A DNA stretch of 64,000 nucleotides, taken from contig NC_065426.1 in NCBI RefSeq assembly GCF_024362695.1, forward strand, positions 9,206,236 to 9,270,235, in the 5' to 3' direction. The notes under the pieces are model-generated. The model ran no database searches. It was given only the letters and a program-made list of their open reading frames with translations, and had not been told where the DNA came from. This document shows, in pieces, positions 11,701 through 24,700 of this stretch. Origin of the DNA: Pectinophora gossypiella (taxonomy: Eukaryota > Arthropoda > Insecta > Lepidoptera > Gelechiidae). Position numbers and translations under genes: made by a program. Within the stretch, counting starts at the first letter, position 1, and the number at the start of each line of letters is the position of its first letter.

Positions 11701-14700
11701 TGGGAGGCAAGCGTTGTACCAACTGGGCTACCAAGTACCACGTTTGTAACAGGTATAATACCCACACTCAATCCACAGGAGGGGTACAGGACATACTCCA
11801 CCATCCTGCTTCAGTGCGGGTTGGTGAAGGTGTTTGGGGGGAAGCCTGTGCCCAGCAGTGGGACGTATATAGGCTGTTTATGTTATGTTATATGATAAAA
11901 CTTTTGAGAAACAGCCTCCATGGTCTAGTGGTTAGAGTTGGGCTCACGATCTTGGGGTCCTGTTAACCAGAACATTCAAATAACCACTGTTTATTATTTT
12001 TCATTATTTAAACTTATAAGGTTAGGCGCAGACTAAGTGAACATTCTTCAAGTCTCGATTGAACTCACATATCCGCATGTATATTTTTTTAATGTTAACC
12101 ACCACACTGTCAATCAAGCAAAATTGAATCCAATTCTCAAATAATTCGTCTGAACTTTGCTTGGCAATCAAATACTTAAAAAAAAACAAAAATATTTCTT
12201 TATTTTAATCGGTAAGGCAATAAAAATATAAAAAAAATGACGCTATAGAACTTAGAAATAGAGGAAACATATTGAGTTTTCCAAAATCACAGTAAATCAC
12301 ATGATATGAAATTCTGATCGAACCGTTATAAGTCCGGATTCTTCTTCTTCTGTCGTGTGGGTTGTGAGGTGAATTACCAACCTCATCAACCCTGGTGTCA
12401 GGGTTACTATTGAGCCGCCAAAGGCCCCTGACATGACTCATATAACGACTACGTACTTACATCAGTAAGTAATAACCGGAACCAACGGATTACGTGCCTT
12501 CCGAAGCACGGATCATCTTACTTTACAACCTACACGATAGAAGAAGAATGGTGCAATTTATCTTTTAAAAACCCACCGACCAGCAACCACAATAACCTGT
12601 AACCTATTGGTGCTGATAGAAGAATACGCGAAGAGTGGAAATCTGTTATTCGAGCCCTACATACCAACAAAGGATAAAAGGATTAGAAAAAGAGGAAAAT
12701 ACTTTCAAATCCTCCCGCCACCCTTCGGAACACTACTTATTTATTTAATGCTTACTGTGAAAATAACATCATTTATTATATTTTTAGAATATTTTTTGTA
12801 AAATATTACAAAAAAAAATTTGAGGAGCTCAGTGGCGCAGCGGTAAACGCGCTCGGTCTGCGACTGTTGAAGTTAAGCAACTTTCGCAAAGGCCGGTCAT
12901 AGGATGGGTGACCACAAAACAAAAAAGTTTTCATCTCGAGCTCCTCCGTGCTTCGGAAGGCACGTTAAGCCGTTGGTCCCGGCTGCATTAGCAGTCGTTA
13001 ATAACCACCAATCCGCACTGGGCCCGCGTGGTGGTTTAAGGCCCGATCTCCCTATCCATCCATAGGGAAGGCCCGTGCCCCAGCAGCGGGGACGTTAATG
13101 GGCTGATGATGATGACAGTTTACAATTCTATTTGTAAAACAAAACAAGCAACATTTATGAAAGCTCACGAATGTTCGCGTGGCGTACGGCGACCCTAACC
13201 CAAACACATCGGCGTTTGACCACTGTTGACCACTAACCACGAAGGGGGTATTAGAGGGGGGAGAATTAACTATTTCTCGGGTATAAGTGCTGTGGCACAC
13301 CAAATAATTTACATTTAACAACACAGATCCACAAACGAGTAGTGGCTTTTTTTTCGCTAGTTTTTTTTCGTGTTTGCAAAATGGCGGTTGTAATTGTGAG
13401 TAATTTTCGTTGTTTCTATTTTGGTGATGGTGGAAGTGTAGTGCTTTTTGTTTAATCGTTTGAGTAAAGAGTTTAAAAGTATTTTTTTAAGATTTTCGAA
13501 AAAATATTTATTGGTTAAGTTTTTCTTTAGATTTGTTTTGTTAAATTTGTCTCTGCCTTGGATATATGACGACTGAGCGTAATCTTATGAGTGAGGTTGT
13601 AATTTTATTTATGTGGGATATAGAAATAACACGGGATATTTTAAATATCTTTACTCCTTATATTTTAACAAAATCCTCTCACCCGCCCGACATCGCACCA
13701 TAGACTCCCCTCTCTTACTTTTTAAAACTGCCTTACGTCCCATTCATTAACCATCCTCCGTTCATACCATAAACAATCAAATTCCCATTCATTATCCTTC
13801 CATAGTATTCTCACTTTCCTACATTTATGTTCATAAATCTGTGTAGATTATTACGTGGCGTCATTTTTTGGCTATGACTCTACAGTCATACAGTCTGTGT
13901 GTGTATTCGTAGTTATCGCTTTCTTAGTTTTATTAACAGACCAAGTTAGCATATAAAACAAAAAAAAATGGCAATTTACAAATTGGTGCGGGGCGAAGTT
14001 ACCGTACTTAGAATTACCTATTCCTTATTGTGTTAAAGCACTAAATCACAACAACACGCATGTATATGCTGCCAACAATTATGTTAAGTGAATAATTCAT
14101 GTTTCCTACAACGGACTATCCAATAATAAAAGTAAACGACAATTACATTGGCTAAAAAACCGAGTGGAAAGCCGTCGCGTGCGCAGTAACACGCAACAGA
14201 CGTGCGCAGACGGAACACATTCGGAAGTCGATCATTTAGTTTTAGGTTTAGATCTTCCTTATTGATAGTTCTACATACGTTTCTGGGGCGTACACCCGTT
14301 TCATTTAACGAGGCCTCCGTGGTCCAGTGGTTGAGCGTTGGGAACAGTGGAGAAATATCACTAACATTGCTTTGTGATCCCTAGTTTGTCCTAATATTAC
14401 AGGCTGATCACCTGATTGTCCGAAAGTAAGATGATCAGTGCTTCGAAAGGTGCGTTAAGCCGTTGGTCCTGGTTACTACTTACTGATTTAAGTAGTCGTT
14501 ACACGAGTCATGTCAGGGGCCTTTGGCGGCTCAATAGTAACCCTGACACCAGGGATGAGGTTGGTAATCCACCTCACAACCCACACGATAGAAGAAGTGA
14601 GCACCTACGTCCTAAAAGTAACCCCTATGCAAAATTTGAGACACCCAGCACTTGTAGTTTCTGAGATTTCGTGATGAGTGAGTCAGAGAATGAGTGCTCT

Positions 14701-17700
14701 CTCGCTCGACTTTCCAGGCGTCGTTCCCCCCAAAAAATACAGATGGCGCTGTTTATATTTAACATCGTAAACACCTATTTTCTCATTATTTTTTTTTACT
14801 CTATATAGATGTATCTCTATCTAAATAGATGTATCCTTTATTATGAACTTATTCTAACTGGTTACAAACAATATATACAGCAAAACATAAAACCTTGATA
14901 TTTAGCTTAAACTTTTTTTAACAACCTATATACGTCCCACTGCTGGGCACAGGCCTCCCCTCAATCAACCGGAGCGGGTATGAAGCATACTCAACCACGC
15001 TGCTCCACTGAGGGTTAGTGGAGGTGTTTTTACGGATAATAGCCGGGACCAACGGCTTAACGTGCCCTCCGAGCACGGAATCATCTTACTTTTTCGGACA
15101 ATCAGGTGATTCAAGCCTGAAAAGTCCTTACCAAACAAAGTACAGTCTGACAAAGTGATTTCCACAATGTCCCCATCGGGAATCGAACCCGGACCTCCAG
15201 ATCGTGAGCCTAACGCTCTAACCACTAGACCACGGAGGCTGTTAAATAGGTTTAATGATGTTATTTATCTTCTTCGTCCATTTGTATTTTGACAAAGGCC
15301 TCCTCCAACTCTTTCCACTCTCTCGTCAGCCTTCTCCACATATATCCTGCTGTGTTTTTTATTTCTTCTTCCCATCTATTAGGTAACTACTACCAGTAAG
15401 AAATAATTCTTATTCTTAAAAGAATCAAAATTACATCGCGCATAAAACAGCCGAATCATCTCAGTGAGACCACCTATGTATGTTTAAGAAGAAGATTCGC
15501 GTTTTGAAATCGCGCAAATATAAAAACTTTTACTTGTAATTCTATGAAGTAAACATTGTATCAGAAAGCCACTAAGGCTTCGTTCAGACACGCGAGATAT
15601 ACGCGATTGTAAACCGCGCGGTTATAAACAGCAAAATTGTATACTTGGCATAAAAATTTAAGGCCGACTGACTTTTTGTTTTTCAAAAAAAAATTGTATC
15701 GTGTATATCATCATCTCCCTAGCGCTATCCCGTTCTCACAAGGTCCGCTTACCTAACCTGAAAATGTGACAGGTCCGGTTTTTTACAGAAGCGACTACCG
15801 ACTACCCAATACACGTTAGGTCACATACCTCCGAAACGCATTTCTTGGGAATATGAGTTTGCTAACGAATTATTTCGTGAATGTGTGTGCAATAAACTAT
15901 AATTTGATTTGATTTTGATATATTTCCAGTTACAACGACTCAATTGTTGTTTTATAATTAAAACCACGTAACGCATCTTTGGGGGGGAACCTAGCTCAAA
16001 CGCTGGTGGGGAGCGGAGAATAGGCTACTTGACAACACAGTCAAATGAGATGCTTTTTACGAAACGTCGAAACGAAACCTTTCTTTGAAGATTGTATGGG
16101 AATACTGTCCTGTAACGTCATCAACAAAAGCAGTAAACGTCGTACTCATTGTTACTTAATTCGTAATTAAAATTCGAAAATAACTCAAAAAGTAAAATGA
16201 GATTGATTTTTCATTATCTTACACTGACTTTTGTTTCTAGATTAGCATTTCATAATTTACCTTTAACCCAATTCAATACCCAATTATTCTATACGTAGTA
16301 TTTATTATTCCTTATTCTATTGTTATGAACAGCCTCCGTGGTCTAGGGGTTAGAGCGTTGGGCTCACGATGTGGATGTAAGGGTTCGATTCCCGATGGGG
16401 ACATTGTCGAAATCGCTTTGTGAGCCTGTCCTTTGTTTTGTAAGGACTTTACAGGCTTGAATCACCTGATTGTCTGAAAAAATAAGATGATTCTGTGCTT
16501 CGGAGGGCACGGTAAGCCGTTGGTCTCGGTTATTAGCCGTTAAAACACCTCTACCAACCTGCAGTAGAAAAGCGTGGTGGAGTATGGTCCATACCCGCTG
16601 CGGTTTGATTGAGGGGAGGCCTGTGCCCAGCAGTGGGACGTATATAGGCTGTTTATGTTTATGTTTTTTTATGGTTATAGCCCGCGCGGTTAGCGCACGA
16701 TTCTGGAAGCGCACAGTTCGCAGCTTATCTAAACGAGGGCTTGAATACTTTCTCACGGTGAAATCCCAGCCAACAACTCGTCTTCAATAGTACATAGAGC
16801 TTTTCCCATGTTCAATAGAATTACTTAGAATGTAGCTTGCTATTTATTCCGGACACATCACAGATATTGTATGTGCGTTTTAGTGGAATTCGAAGACTGA
16901 CAGCTGCTAGAAAGCAACTATAAATATCAATTTTAAAATAACGGCCTACGTGGTCCAGTGGCTGAGCGTTAGGCTCACGATCCGGAGGTCCTGGGTTCAA
17001 ATCCCGGTGGGGATATATCACAAAAAATACTTTGTGATCCCTAGATTGGTCAGGACATTACAGGCTGATCACCTGATTGTCCGAAGTAAGATGATCCGTG
17101 CTTCAGAAGGCACTTAAACCGTTGGTCCCGGTTACTACGTACTGATGTAAGTAAGTAGTCGTTACATGAGTCATGTCAGGGGCCTTTGGCGGGTCAATAG
17201 TAACCCTGACACCAGAGAAGAAGAAGAACATTAAAATAAAGACATCTAACATAAGCTCACGACTATATCCCAATTAGGGTAGTCAGATGTGCATCTATCA
17301 CAAGATGAATTAAGTACCCACGCCTAACCGAATAAAAACTGACGATTGCATAACTTGCATATCAGCGGGATGCCTATTTGATTCGCCCGGGTTATTCATT
17401 CATTTTAAAATTAACATCTGTCAAATATCTATCTCTGTCCTTTTCGGCGGATAAGAAAAAGACAGGTATAACTTAAAATCGGGGTCATTATCAATCTATA
17501 TGGGTACAGTCATAAGCTATTGCTTTAGAACCCTGTCGCACTATCATATTTGACATTTAATGACACTTACGGTTTAATTTGTCAAGACAGTTAATGTGAC
17601 ATGGTTGCAAAGTGCATATGTATGAGTACTCGTGACCGTGCGTGGCATTGCTGGGCACAAACCTATCCGCATCGACCAAAGGGAGACGGAGTGTATTCCA

Positions 17701-18687
17701 CCACGCAACTTCAAAAGTTGAAACGGAAGCAGAAATATGTATTTTTTTAATCTGACAGGACTAAAATTAGCTCTATCCCTTTCTTGCACTTATTGTAAGT
17801 GCAGGACGGCACTCATTTAAGAGCTGTCGAACTAATATTGGGTTAAGTTTGTGTGCACCCGAATGGGCACCAATGTATTTTATTTCAATTTTATTAATAG
17901 TATTAACTTTATTTTATTTATTAGGACATCGATAATTTTAATTTGATTTGATTTTATATAATCTAATTTAATTTTAATAATGGAATCTAATCTAATGTAC
18001 CTACTTATAATTATGGATATTAATCTGAAATAATTTGAATTGAATTGAATAAATTAATTTCGCTTTACAATTCCATTCGAAGCTATATCGCACTAATACA
18101 ACTTGTATTACATGTAGAATTTAATCTACACATCACTATTCGTAATAACAAATTAACTTATGGTAATTTACGTAATGCATAATCCGCGTAATACGGCGAG
18201 ATATTCGATCGAATCATGCGCTGGAAAGTTGGTCAGTACGGGTGATAAGCGAATAGCGATTCGCCGTTTTCTAGCTTTAGACAGGGTCACTTTATGGTCA
18301 AAAACACTTTCTTAGTGTGACAACCTCCGTGCTCGTGCGTGGGTCATGATCTGGAGGTCCAGGTTTGATTCCCGATGGAAACAGATCCCGATGGGGATCT
18401 GTCTTTTTTGAAAATTCTGCTAGTGTCGAGGTTAGAAATTACCTAAGGAGAATACATGCGTATTTAGAAAAAGTTTATTATAAACTTTTTCTTTTTTTGA
18501 AGTTTGCGATGCGATGCGCAGAGTAAAGAACATTCAGACGTGAAATTAAATAGATATTCATTTTTGTATGAAAGTAAAATGTTACAAATTATCAAAACTC
18601 GTAGAACAAATGTTGTTTATGATGTCAGCTATCTAGTCCTGTGAGGTTGTTTATGTTTTAAAAATAACCCTAGGGGGGGGGATAGGG

Positions 18688-18766
<79 letters not shown>

Positions 18767-21700
18767 CTGTACATCGTCGCCCTATAGTAAAGAGCCGTGA
18801 TAGTCAATTGGTAGAACGCTAGACTCTCAATTTGAGGTCGCAGTATTATTATAAACAGTTCATCGCTATTCGCTTACACTCACACACTTAGACCCAACCT
18901 ACACTGTATTACACTACAGCACAATGTTAACGAAAGTGCAACATTTGTTTATGAATGAGCGGCCAATAATATCGCATGACTAGCGAAATTCATACTTAAA
19001 CACTTTAGGGATGTGATCGTGTTCATAATTTCCTGTTACATACAAAAATACTTCATACTAGCTACTAGGATATTTATATAGAAAAAAAAACCGTAAAAAG
19101 GCTTATATAGATAAGTGGAGCGGATCTATTGGTGACGACTAGTGAGTCGTCAGAAGATATCTTGCAGTCACTTTTGGAATCTTTTTTTTCGTAGGCCAGA
19201 GCTTTTAGTGTCGATTATGAGAAACAGTAGGCATAGCATTAGAACACCCGTTTGATTGATATTCTGGCGTACACAAACTCAAGCTAACTTTAGTTTGACA
19301 GCTCTTTAAAGTTGTGCCGTCCCTCACCTACAATACGTGAAAGAAAGAGATGTAGCTAGTCTTAGGCAAATTATTTTAATATTAACACGTTCACTGTGTA
19401 AATGAAAATTAGATATTAAACCCTCACGTGCAATGTTATTTTTCGATAAATTCATTAAAATTTATGTACAGGAACACACTATGGCAAGAAAAATGTGCCC
19501 CACATATGGGACATGCACGTATGAGTTTCAAATTATGACTCATATGTGGTTCATACACAGTGAACGTGTTAAGTTGGTGTTCGGTTGCCCAAATCGGCAC
19601 CACTGCCTATAAAACTAGTCTGGATATAGACAGACCACTTCACTGTAAAATTAAATTCTCGCTACTGTCACATCTCATTAGTCGCTTATAGATATTTATA
19701 GATATTAATTATTATTATATTTGAAAAACGCTAGAAAGACGACGACCTGTAAACTCATAATTTTCAATTCACGACGACACAAAAATCAACTAATACTCAT
19801 ACCTGTTACCTGTACCTGTGACAGCACAACGTTTCCCAGCACTATTATTAATGAGATTTGAACAAACTACGAGTTACGTTTGCCGTAGGGTGACATAAGA
19901 GATGTAAGTGTGCCTAAATTATGGATAAGCAAACATTTGTGGTTAACCGAATAACAGTGTAATTTATCTTAGTATAACATGTTAAGTATAATATAACTTA
20001 CTTCTACTCTGCTATGAAACAATATTTAACATAATAATATATACATCTATAATAGAGGGCTCACGATCCGGAGGTCCCAGGTTCGAATCCCCGTGGGGAC
20101 ATATCACAAAAATCACTTTGTGATCCCTAGTTTGGTTAGGACATTACAGGCTGATTACCTGATTGTCCAAAAAGTAAGATGATCCGTGCTTCGGAAGACA
20201 CGTTAAGCCGTTGGTCCCGGTTATTACTTACTGATGTAAGTACGTAGTTGTTACATAAGCCATGTCAGGGACCTTTGGCGGCTCAGTAATAACCCTGACA
20301 CCAGGGCTGATGAGGTCAGTTATCCATCTCACAACCCACACGAGAGAAGAGAAGAATCTCAATCTATTCTATCTTTCTTTATTTTCGTTTATTCAGTATA
20401 GTTCTGCCTGCCCCTTTAGGAATTCCAGGCGTGATTTTGTGTAAAAATAAATAAATATCAAATAAAAAAAGAAATAATAAATAAAATTAAATAATAAATA
20501 TCTAAAACAAATCTTATTTATCTATCACAAACAAATCTTATATAACTTATCTAAAACAAACATAACAATGCATTTACCCCTACACTAGACATGTTAAAAT
20601 ATTCAAATCAGATTGCAATAACACATTATCATCGTATTACTATGCGCATATAATTAAGTATAGCAATAACTGTGAAATGACAGGGAAATGACATTAGCTG
20701 AATACTTGTTTACATACAAACACAGCAATTTATTTAAAAAAAAACCGTGATAACTCTGTTCGGAGTACGCATGACTTTGGCTCGGGCTCTTAACATAATA
20801 TAAGCTCACGACTATATCCCAATTGGGGTAGTTAGAGGTACATCCATCGCAAGATGAACTAAGTACCCACACCTCACCGAGCTTTCTGTTAGACCAACGT
20901 GACAACTACCCATGAGCCGTATCGCCGACCGGTCGACCGCCATAGTCATACCTGTCTATACCATACAAGAAATAAGAAAATCCCCGTAGCATTATCCAGT
21001 TTTTACAGCCGCTTACCTAACCTGAAGATTTGACAGGTCCAGTTTTTTACAGAAGTGACGGCCTGTCTGACCTTCCAACCCGCGAAGGGAAAACAAGCCC
21101 AATACAGGTTAGGTCACATACCTCCGAAAATGCATTTCTCGGGAATGTGGCTTTCCTCGTGATATTTTCACTCACGTGGAAGTCATTTATGATCCAAACT
21201 TGAATTCGAAAACAAATTCGACAATCATTGGTTTAGGCCTGTGCTGGATTCGAACATGCGACCTCAAAGTGAGAGGCAAGCGTTCTACCAACTGAGCTAC
21301 CACGACTTCTACAAGAAATAAGATAATAAGGAACGAAAAAACCGCAAACACGAGACGTAGTATTGCGTCATCCATGACGGAAGAACAGCTAATGACGTCA
21401 CGTGCACGAAATGGTTATCATGGCGCGATTGCTCCGCGGAGGTTTTATCTAAATGCTAATGGGATTCGGGTTGTTTGTTATGTCATATTTAATTCAATTA
21501 TACATCATCATCATCATCAGCCCATTAGCGTCCCCACTGCTGGGGCACGGGCCTTCCCTATGGATGGATAGGGAGATCGGGCCTTAAACCATCACGCGGG
21601 CCCAGTGCGGATTGATGGTTATTAACGACTGCTAATGCAGCCGGGACCAACGGCTTAACGTGCCTTCCGAAGCACGGAGGAGCTCGAGATGAAAACTTTT

Positions 21701-24700
21701 TTTTGTGGTCACCCATCCTATGGCCGGCCTTTGCGAAAGTTGCTTAACTTCAACAATCGCAGACCGAGCGCGTTAACCGCTGCGCCACCAAGCTCCTCAT
21801 TATACATACGTGTATGTATTAAGTCACGGCTTTTAGGCTAGACATATAAGACTTGTCACCAGAAGATATTTTTGCTTACTTGGGAGTCCTATAAGATCAA
21901 TGATCCATTATTAACACAAGTTGAAATATAGGCGGCAGCATTGTTGGGTGTTCTTAAATTTTGAATATTATACTCTCCAGCTAAAATTCTTGATAAATTG
22001 CTATTATTGCGAGATCGGTTAGGGACCCAGACCTACGGGGTGTAACGTAGAACCATTGGCTTGTGATACGGATGAACAGCCTCCGTGGTCTAATGGTTAG
22101 AGCGTTAGGCTCACGATGTGGAAGTCCGGGTTCAATTCCCGATGGGGACATTGTCGAAATCACTTTGTGAGACTGTCCTTTGTTTGGTAAGGACTTTTGA
22201 GGCTTGAATCACCTGATTGTCTGAAAAAGCAAGATGATTCCGTGCTTCGGAGGGCAGGTTAAGCTGCTGGTCCCGGCTATTAGCCGTAAAAACAACGCCT
22301 GTGCCCAGTAGTGGGACGTATATAGGCTGTTTATGTACGGATGAAGACCTCAACGGTTGCAGAGGCGGAGATACAGGACGGAAGGGGCAAGTCACAGAGA
22401 CTGTAACTTGGAACCTGTCAGAGGGCAGCAGTAACTGTCAGTACTATACAGAGGCGGATGACAGGAGTCCTAGTACGGCTTTGAAGTAGACTTCTCTGGG
22501 CGCCATCCCACTTGCGTCAGACAGAGTACTGCGGGGCGGAAGGCAAGAGGGGAAAACACTGCCCTATTTTTCCCAACAAAAGTAGCATGGAAAATGCTAC
22601 ACCGACTTAAGCGTGGCTCTTAAATTAGTAATGATGACGTTATAAAGGGTAGGTTGAGGTGAGCCATGCGAGGCCTTTGGCGGCTCAATTATAACTCTGA
22701 CACCAGGGTTGTAGAGGTCGGTTCCTGCATTGACTCACAACCCAGACGACGACAAAATAAAAGGTCTAATACGTCGCTCACGTCGCTAACTGAAGTATCT
22801 GAATTTTTTGGCGAATCTGATTGGCACCTTTTACTATTGTCAATAAGACACGAATTATTTTAGCAAATGAATGCAGATACGTCAGTTTGCTACGTCAGCC
22901 ACGAATAACCGGCCAAACAAAACTGTAGTAGGCACATCACTATTACAAAAAGAAAATAAAATATGAAATATGTTTAATCTCTTTATGTTAATTCTTCCAG
23001 AGATCCCTCTCCCTACTCCTAGTGGTATCAACCGCGCTGGCGCAGTTGGAAGACTACCACGGATACGAAGACCACGGCTTCCTTCACCACGAGCCTATCC
23101 ATCATCAGAGCTTGGACGAACACCACGAGGGCGACTATGACTTAGATTACCATGTAAGTATTATTATATAAAAAAAAACATTGTTGAGATTTTTATCCTT
23201 TATCAAATTAGGCATTTTCCTGATTTATCCTTTGTCAGATTAGGCATTTTCCTGATTTATACTTTCGTCAAATTAGGCATTTTCCTGATTTGTCCATTGT
23301 CAAATTGGCATTTTCTAATTAATTTTATGTTGATTTAGGGATTTTCGAAAGTAGCCTTATCTCGCATTAGATCTTTGGAAACTTTTCAACAATACAACAG
23401 TGGATTCTGCGATTATTAATGTTTTAATAAAATGATATTCAATTTCAGGCGCACCCGAAATATTCGTTCGATTACTCGGTAAAGGACCCTCACACAGGAG
23501 ACAACAAGGAGCACTGGGAGACCAGAGATGGAGATAAGGTCAAAGGTAAGACCACTGTCAGACCCATAGATAGTGTCGCGGCTCGTGCCAAGCACGTATC
23601 ACGGCATTATGCTGAGGGAAACCCTTTTTTTTATTTTGGACGCCCTCCACAATGCGCAGTTTAGATGACTGATATATTTTTAATTATTTTTGTTATACCT
23701 GCTTGTATGTCTACCGGTATGTACAGTCATGAGCAATATAATATACCCACTTTAGGACTCTGTCGCACTAACATATTTGACATTTAGTGAGACTTACAGT
23801 TCAATTTGTCAAAAAAGTTAATATGACATGGTACCAAAGTGTACACATATTAATGCTCGTGACCGTACTTGGACGGGAAAATTCCACTTGATATAAACTC
23901 AGAATTATGGTCTGAATCATCCCCCTTAATATTCGTTACGATGTCAATACACCCTGTACATGCCCCAGCCATTACAATTTTGAATAATTATGTACCCGAG
24001 CAATGAGAAAATAGGTAATTATCACGTTACGTCTGCACAACGGCATCTATGTTATTTTTGGCGAACGTAGCCTGGAAAGTCTCATTAAACCAATCTTTTC
24101 TTATCCACAGGGACCTATACTCTCACCGAAACCGACGGAACAAAACGAGTAGTGGAGTACGAAGCAGATGACAAAAACGGATTCAACGCAGTCGTCCACA
24201 AGATTGGCACACCCAAAGAAGAACATAAGTTCGAGGCCCCACATAAGTTTGAAGCCCCACATTATGAAGCCCCACACTTTGAGGCCCCACACAAGTTTGA
24301 GGCCCCACATATCGAGCCGCATTACCAACATGAATATCCGCAGTTAGATGATGGTTTTGTGCCTATTGTAGGCTATGAGCACTAAGGTATAAAGTTTGTA
24401 TGTATGGAGGTTTGGTTTGGTTGGTTTTATAAAAACATTTAAAAAAGAGAATGTTTAAAAAATCCGAATATATTAAAATTTCTAACAAATTATTTTACAA
24501 TGGTAACACTGTGGAATCGCGAAGCGTTGCTATAATAATTATGTAAAACAAAACCTCAATTACTCACTTTTTTACCCGACTGAACAAGAGGATAGGTAAA
24601 TAAATTATTAGTGTGGCAACACCGATTAAAGGAAAGGCATTTCTATATGTTAATCGCGTTAAAAATATAGACAAAAAATAAGTTTTTAAAGAGTATAACC

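Noticed and set aside
11490..11966. A 158-residue plus-strand open frame
   Set aside because: Composed of SINE D in reverse plus the SINE B duplicate; no protein similarity expected.
12840..12925. 5S rRNA gene
   Set aside because: Only parts of the 5S internal control region are present, within a repeated SINE with a foreign head and tail.
24101..24331. Minus-strand open frame over the cuticle exon
   Set aside because: It is the shadow of the FEAPH repeat codons. The plus strand has the RR-2 domain and proper splice sites.
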